DNA from: Paramecium pentaurelia
Taxonomy: Eukaryota > Ciliophora > Oligohymenophorea > Peniculida > Parameciidae
Assembly: GCA_905183005.1 (NCBI GenBank)
Contig: CAJJDO010000139.1
Span: forward strand, 249,515-313,514
Direction: 5' to 3'
Length of the DNA: 64,000 nucleotides
Below are positions 58,170 to 64,000 of the stretch, in pieces; within the stretch, counting starts at the first letter, position 1; every line of letters begins with the position of its first letter. The notes under the pieces are model-generated. The model was not told the DNA's origin, ran no database searches, and saw only the letters and a program-made list of their open reading frames with translations. The translations under genes were made by a program, and so were the position numbers.

Positions 58170-61100
58170 GATATATTCTATGTTATTAAAGTATTCATTA
58201 TTTTTTCAATTAAATTAATATATTAATATGTAATAAGATACATTTGATATGATTTATAAACCAAATAAATAAATATATTTATCAAAGTGCTGTTAATAAT
58301 TTCCTTATTTGTTATGCTTTTATAATAACATTTATATGTTTTATTTATTCAAACCTTGATTTTCAACTAAGACAAAGAGATCATCATCTTAATAATATAG
58401 CATAATTATATATCTATTTATTTGAGTAGAAAGTTTTCCAAGTTAAACTTAGATTGAAGAAATAGTTTTTAATTAAATATTATTGGCTAATTCCTCATTC
58501 ATTATTTTGTTTATGAATGTTAATGAAATTAATGAAATGACTAATATCAAGTAAATTAGTAAAATCATTTATTCGAAATTGTACTAATTTTCGAGATATT
58601 AACATAAATAATTTTATACAAATATACAATAATTATTTCAACTTTTGTTGAATTACAATTTCAACTCTATTTTAAGTATTAATTGAAAATTTGAATTTTT
58701 AATTAAGAAATTTTCAAATTTAATTTAACTAATTATAGACTATTCTTGAAATATTTAATAACTGAAATTAATTACAACACGATTTAGTTTAAGAACAATT
58801 TTTTAATTTAGAAATTGATGGTAATTACATTGTTGATTTAAATTAGCTTTGGATATTCTAATTTGTGAAGTTCCTCAATTAAATAAATCTAATATCTTTT
58901 ATGATAATCTTGAGACTAATAATGCAGTGCCTTACTTCAATATTCCTCTAACAAAAATAAAGGTTTGAAAAAAATTTTTAGCATTAATTTGTAATTAAAA
59001 TAAACATAGTTTTTTCTTTTCTTATATTTTTGCTTGTGAGAATAAAACTAGAGAATAATCAAATTTTGATATATATATCAATATCAATTTCAAATTTATC
59101 TCAACTGATCAAACAAAAAAAATTAAGCTAATATCTGTATAATCAGCAAGAAACTAATAGAATTAGTAAACTCCAAGTCTATAATTGATTAATTTGTAAT
59201 TTATGTGGATTATATTATTGCATTAGTATTAAGGCCATTATTTCTCATTAATGCCAATGAATTCTAAATGTTATACCATAATATAGATCGAACAACTTTT
59301 GTTTGAAATTGTTTTCAACAGATAATCTTTAAGATTCAGCTACAGCCTTAATTCTCATAGCCTCAATTCAAGATTATATAACAATAAATTTCTTCTGTCT
59401 TAGAATGCTCTTACTAACTTTTTTCAAATTCATTTATATTTAGAATTAAAAACTTATGGTGAAGGAAATATTAATTTAAGAAATTTAACAATACATTCTG
59501 TATGATCTTCGTTAAGTAATAAATAACTCAGGATGTATTACTATCGATTCACCTAATAGTTTGCTTTATTCAACATGATAACAACGATAATTTAAGACAG
59601 TATAATATACTAAATAATAGCAGAAAGGTATAACCTTATAATCCATCAAAATTAAATAATTTGGACTGTTAATTTTAATAAATTTAATTAAAACTTTTCT
59701 AAAAATTTAGATTCAATAATAGCTGTTTGTATGCAGTTATCATTTATTTTTTGGCAATTTAATTTTTATATTGTATGATTTACTATCTAGAAATTATATT
59801 ATAAATTATATGATTAAGAGGTATTATATGATAAATATCTAATGAGTTTATCTGGTTCTTATTCATACCATTAAATAATGAAAAACAATTTCAAACTGAA
59901 AAGAATAAATTGATATGTCAAATTATTTCAAATTTCCAAACTACAATAAATAAATTTGATTGAAAATTAATAATAATTCCTTATTGTATTGAAATGAAGA
60001 AGTTGTTCATAAAAATATTTAGTTAGAGATTACCAATTGATTATTTTATAGGTGATTTCGGTTAAGAAAAAAAAAAAGTAATTTATCTTATTAAATATTA
60101 GGCATGAGTTGTGCAATATAGGGTTTTAGCTATGAAAATCTTTTAGAATAGGTCAATCAGAATATTTTATCAAGAATAAGAGGCCTTAACAGATCTTAAT
60201 TATTCAGAATGTTAAAAAGAAATTGGTATCCTTAAACGAAAGCGATATTCTTTTATACAAATGAAGAAATTATGGAGGTAAAGAAAAAATTTGGTGTTAA
60301 ATGAATGCAATTTTAATTTGATGTAGAGTCTAAAGATGCCTTACCCCTGGTTAAATAAGACATATCAAAAACAATAGTTGTGAGTTCTAGAACTCTTAAA
60401 ATTACTTTGATCTGAACAAGCATCATTTATGCTGGATTAAGAATTATATTGATACCCATGTTCCAATAGAATTATAGAAAGCTGAAGGAATCTAAAAATT
60501 TTTTCTCACATCTTTCATTTATCCAGTATCGCCATAAGTTTGAGATAATTCCAGAAAAAATTAAAAAAGTACTGTTATGCATCGTTTAAATTACCATACA
60601 GAAAAGACAAAAGAAGTTATAATTAATAGATTCTCTCTGAAAGATATCTATATTCATAAAAGTTTCCAAGCGTTAGTTCTGAGCGAATCAAATTTGTTTT
60701 TATTGATGAAACTTCTCTGGGTTACTTAATGGTATATAGATTTATATTTAATTTAACCTAGCTTTGAAGTAAACTACATAAATTTAATTTAGTAATTTTT
60801 TGTTCTACCAAACACATGGTATTTTAGTCATTAAAGCATAGCTGCTCGGGATGAAGTTTGCCTTATTGGAATTTTTTTTCTCTATATTGTTGATTTAAGA
60901 ACAAAATCTTAACATCATTGATAACACAATTCAGATTTTAAAATATTTACTTTTGGAAAACTGAATTTCTACATTTTTCTATTGAACTAAATGATTAGTT
61001 TCATTTGCTTCGTTCACAAAAAAAAATTTTAATGAAAAATATTTAATAAAGATCTACAATAAATTTCTTGCGAAGGAGATTTTACTCTTTACTTAGCTAA

Positions 61101-62361
61101 TAGAGTTATATAGCCCGTGATGTATTATTTTCAAGAAAGGTTGTAACTGTATTGAAAGAATTTTGGAAATAGAAATTGTAAAAAATATTTCTCAATGTAA
61201 AGATTCAAAATTCATAACAATATTGCTCTTCTGGCCAAAAAAAGAATAAAGTTATTATATGAATTGGGATGAAGTTTTTTTCTAATAAACCACTCATTGA
61301 CATCAATTTTAATGATTAACAGGATATAGTGAAATAATTCAATTAGATTTGAAAGAACGTTATATTATTCTAAGGCAATTGAATGATAGCATAAAATTAT
61401 CATCCTTCAAATTAAATATGAAGAAATAATTATTCGTCAATAAGAAGGACTAAGAAATTAGAGGAAGAAATTGTATATGTTAATTAGAAATTGTAAATTA
61501 TATAAAATGTGGGAAAATGAATTTTTGAACTAGAAATCATAAGCAGTCTATTAATTAAGAAATTGAGAGAGAAAAAAAAGATTGGTTGATAGAAAATAAA
61601 TAAGAATAAGATTGAATAAAATTTATTTCTGATAATAAAAACCAAAAAAATATTAAAAGATTGTGATTCTTTATTAATTAAGAAAATCACTTAAATTTCT
61701 ATTCTTTAAAAATGATTGAAATAAATCAGTTAATATGATTCTCGCATCTATATCAATAAATAAAGACCAAAATTCATTATTTGAAACCAAATTTAAGAGA
61801 TCCTAGTTTAGTTCGATATAATAAATATTCAATTTAGTAAATTACTTTTTAACAATTGTAAATGAACTCATAAAATAATCAAAAAAATAATCAGAATTAC
61901 TGTTAATTTCTTAATGTATTATTATATTGAAGACTTCGGATTATATTGATTAGAATTAATTTCAGTTGGGAATAAATGTGGAAAATCACAATGGCAATTG
62001 GTTATCATCAAATAATGATAATTTTATATTGATTATATACAAAATTACTTTCTTATTCCTCGATTCAATCTGTTTTTAGAGATTAATATTTTGAAATTTT
62101 AAATATTATTATATACTTATTGGAAACAATTCGTTTTCTTGATATTTTTATAATATTTTCATTTTAGTTATTGTTTTATTAATTAAAATAGAATGTGTCT
62201 GAGGTAGTTCTACTTAAATAATCAGAGTATATATAATTAAAAAGTTTTATTCATTTCAGCTTCATTATCCATCTTTTGTTGGACTCTAAATTTCTAAATT
62301 TATAGAATTTTTCTAGTATTGAATTTAATAATTAAATTTAAAAATTATTTAGACAAAAATA
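58170..62361. other. 4.2-kb gene graveyard: many broken coding fragments
   Basis: Almost every part of the plus strand has short coding-like pieces (40-200 codons) in changing frames, each ended by TGA. Examples: MNVNEINEMTNIKQISKI (about 58514-58690); a longer piece from about 58850 to 59500 (LDILICEVPQLNKSNIFYD, later LYLELKTYGEGNINLRNL); VLAMKIFQNRSIRIFYQEQE near 60125; CWIKNYIDTHVPIELQKAEG near 60430-60540; GYSEIIQLDLKERYIILRQ near 61320-61530. No set of mini-introns rebuilds a single gene. This is most likely one or two large genes, or a series, in an advanced state of decay. The boundary with the intact TPR gene at 62362 is sharp. Confidence 0.55.
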
Positions 62362-64000
62362 ATGAGTTAAAATGAGTTTAATTAAGAATTAGTTAGGAAA
62401 TCTATTGAGAATTAAACTCTAAATTTGTGCACTAATATTTTTCATTAACTTGGTAGAATTCATAATCTTAAAATACAAAATCAATAATAATTTGCATAAT
62501 AGATTATTCAAGGTTACAAATTGTTTAGATTAACAAATAATAGGGAACAAAACAACAGTATTAAGGGGTCTTATAAATGTATAGATCAAAAAAAGAAATC
62601 AATATAAAAGTTTTATATATATTAGAAATAATTATTAGTGAAAAATTTAAACTACCTTAAATAATCTAGTAAGGCAAATGATGTTAAAAAAGTTATATTA
62701 AAATATTCAAATGAAGATCATATTCATTTGATTTTGTAGTTAATGAACTAAAACTAAAATAATGCTAATAATTTTAACAATAAAGGTAAAAAACCAAATA
62801 GTGATTTTCAAATTCTTGGATCTGGTGATTTCTATAATGATAGTGATTGTTAAAATTCTGAATATTACATTAAGAAAGGTAAAATTAAGAAATTTGTCTA
62901 AGATAATTCTTTATACAAAATGAATAGATTCAGGGAAGAATTGTAGGATTATGATTCAGCTATTCAGAAAAACCCAGAAAATGCTGACTTATATTTTGGC
63001 AAAGGTAAAAATTAATGATGTATGATTTTTAAGCTATTGCCTTATTCAATATGAATAGATTTGTAGAAGCATTGGAGTATTATGATTCAGCTATTCAGAA
63101 AAACCCAGAAAATGCAGATTATTATAAATGCAAAGGTATAAATTAAGGATGTATATTTTCTTAGCGATTGCTTTATTCAAAATGAATAGATTTGTAGAAG
63201 CATTGGAGTATTTTAATTCAGCTATTCAGAAAAACCCAGAAAATGCAGATTATTATAAATGCAAAGGTATAAATTAATGATGGAGATTTTCTAAGCGATT
63301 GCCTTACGTTCAATTAATAGATTTGTAGAAGCATTGATATATTTTGATTCAGCTATTCAGAAAAACCCAGAAAATGCAGATTATTATAAAGGCAAAGGTA
63401 TAAATTATTGATATATATTTCCTAGCGATTGCCTTACGTTCTATTAATAGATTTGAAGAAGCATTGTAATATTATGATTTAGCTATTCAGATAAACCCAG
63501 AAAATGCTGATTATTATAATGGCAAAGGTATAAATTAATGATATATATATTCTAAGCGATTACCTTATTCAAAATGAATAGGTATGAAGAAGCATTAATG
63601 TATTATGATTCAGCTATTCAGAAAAACCCAGAAAATGCTGATTATTATAATGGCAAAGGTATAAATTAATGATATATATTTCTTAGCGATTGCCTTACGT
63701 TCTATTAATAGATTTGAAGAAGCATTGATATATTTTGATTCAGCTATTCAGAAAAACCCAGAAAATGCGGAATATTATAATGGCAAAGGTTTAAACGAAT
63801 GATGTATATTTACTTAGGAATTTCCTTATTACAAATAAATAGGTTTGAAGAAGCATTGCAGTATTATGATTCAGCTATTCAGTAAAATCCAGAAGAAGCA
63901 GACTATTATAATTACAAAGGTATAAATTAATGATGTATGTTTTTTAGCGATTACCTTAGAAAAAATGAATAGATTTGAAGAAGCATTAGAGTATTATGAT
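62362..64000 (+). CDS. TPR-repeat protein, one repeat per exon (runs off the right edge)
   Basis: ATG at 62362 opens a 172-codon first exon (MSQNEFNQELVRKSIENQ...) rich in Asn, Gln and Lys. Nine further exons follow, each 34 residues and each a TPR of the type MNRFEEALEYYDSAIQKNPE plus NADYYNGKG. Introns start at 62879, 63005, 63136, 63267, 63398, 63528, 63659, 63789 and 63920, are 24-29 nt long and always fall after the first base of the Ala codon that opens the repeat. TPR arrays form superhelices for protein-protein contacts; ciliates have many. No other domain visible yet. The protein is cut at base 64000, so length and C terminus are unknown. Confidence 0.93.
62875..64000 (+). repeat. 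Tandem array of about 131-bp exon-plus-intron units
   Basis: Eight introns from 63005 onward are spaced 131, 131, 131, 130, 131, 130 and 131 bp apart. Both the TPR exon (102 nt) and the adjoining 28-29-nt intron (GTATAAATTAATGATGTATA-like) are repeated with few changes. The array continues past the window edge. Confidence 0.95.

Noticed and set aside
1..64000. Short standard-code ORFs scattered over both strands
   Set aside because: They are pieces of ciliate-code genes cut at TAA/TAG, or antisense shadows. Only TGA stops translation here.

Overview
The window reads as macronuclear DNA of an oligohymenophorean ciliate, most probably a Paramecium. TAA and TAG are read as glutamine throughout and TGA is the only stop. 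Genes are broken by very short introns (19-41 nt, mostly 22-30 nt, GT...AG), the DNA is very AT-rich, and intergenic gaps are short. Ordinary standard-code ORF calls are therefore useless here. Almost every real gene had to be read with TAA/TAG = Gln and with tiny introns removed. For most genes the exon sum is an exact multiple of three, which supports the models. There are no operons, ribosome binding sites or tRNAs that I can see.

Layout. 1-1.2 kb: 3' end of an unknown gene and a decayed gene. 1.2-5.7 kb: a coiled-coil gene with a frameshift, then a twin-vWA-domain gene whose upstream half appears twice because of an apparent assembly join (single N at 4531, exact 1124-nt direct repeat). 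5.9-11 kb: START lipid-transfer protein, adenosine kinase, SANT/Myb-like protein, and a Gln/Asn-rich protein with a TAA-encoded polyQ tract. 11-24 kb: one giant HECT ubiquitin ligase of about 4279 residues with an N-terminal MGCC lipidation motif. 24-27.4 kb: non-coding DNA, a dead AFG3/FtsH-type protease gene, and an unknown Gln-rich protein. 27.6-31.5 kb: a compact cluster of mu-like glutathione S-transferase, dual-specificity phosphatase, a 59-residue protein, GET3 ATPase and a STE11-like kinase. 31.7-36.8 kb: a small unknown gene, a 233-residue basic protein, HAP2/GCS1 gamete fusogen, and a small acidic protein. 36.8-42.8 kb: AGC kinase, a small coiled-coil protein, an EFHC1/Rib72-type ciliary doublet protein and a pseudokinase. 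42.9-55 kb: two related hybrid histidine kinases in opposite orientations around an MFS sugar porter, PEX11, a multi-RING protein and a TTLL tubulin-modifying ligase. 55-56.4 kb: decayed genes and a strong hairpin. 56.6-58.2 kb: a tail-anchored PARG-like poly(ADP-ribose) glycohydrolase. 58.2-62.3 kb: a 4-kb stretch of broken coding fragments. 62.4-64 kb: a TPR gene built from about 131-bp units, each holding one TPR exon and one near-identical tiny intron. It runs off the right edge.

Themes. Cilia and mating are well represented: Rib72/EFHC1, a TTLL ligase and HAP2. Signalling is rich: three kinases including one pseudokinase, two hybrid histidine kinases, a DUSP and a giant E3 ligase. GET3 and a predicted tail-anchored PARG occur in the same window, but they are not neighbours. 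The most distinctive structural signal is the intron-carrying TPR repeat at the right edge. The most important caution is the artefactual-looking duplication at 3407-5655.
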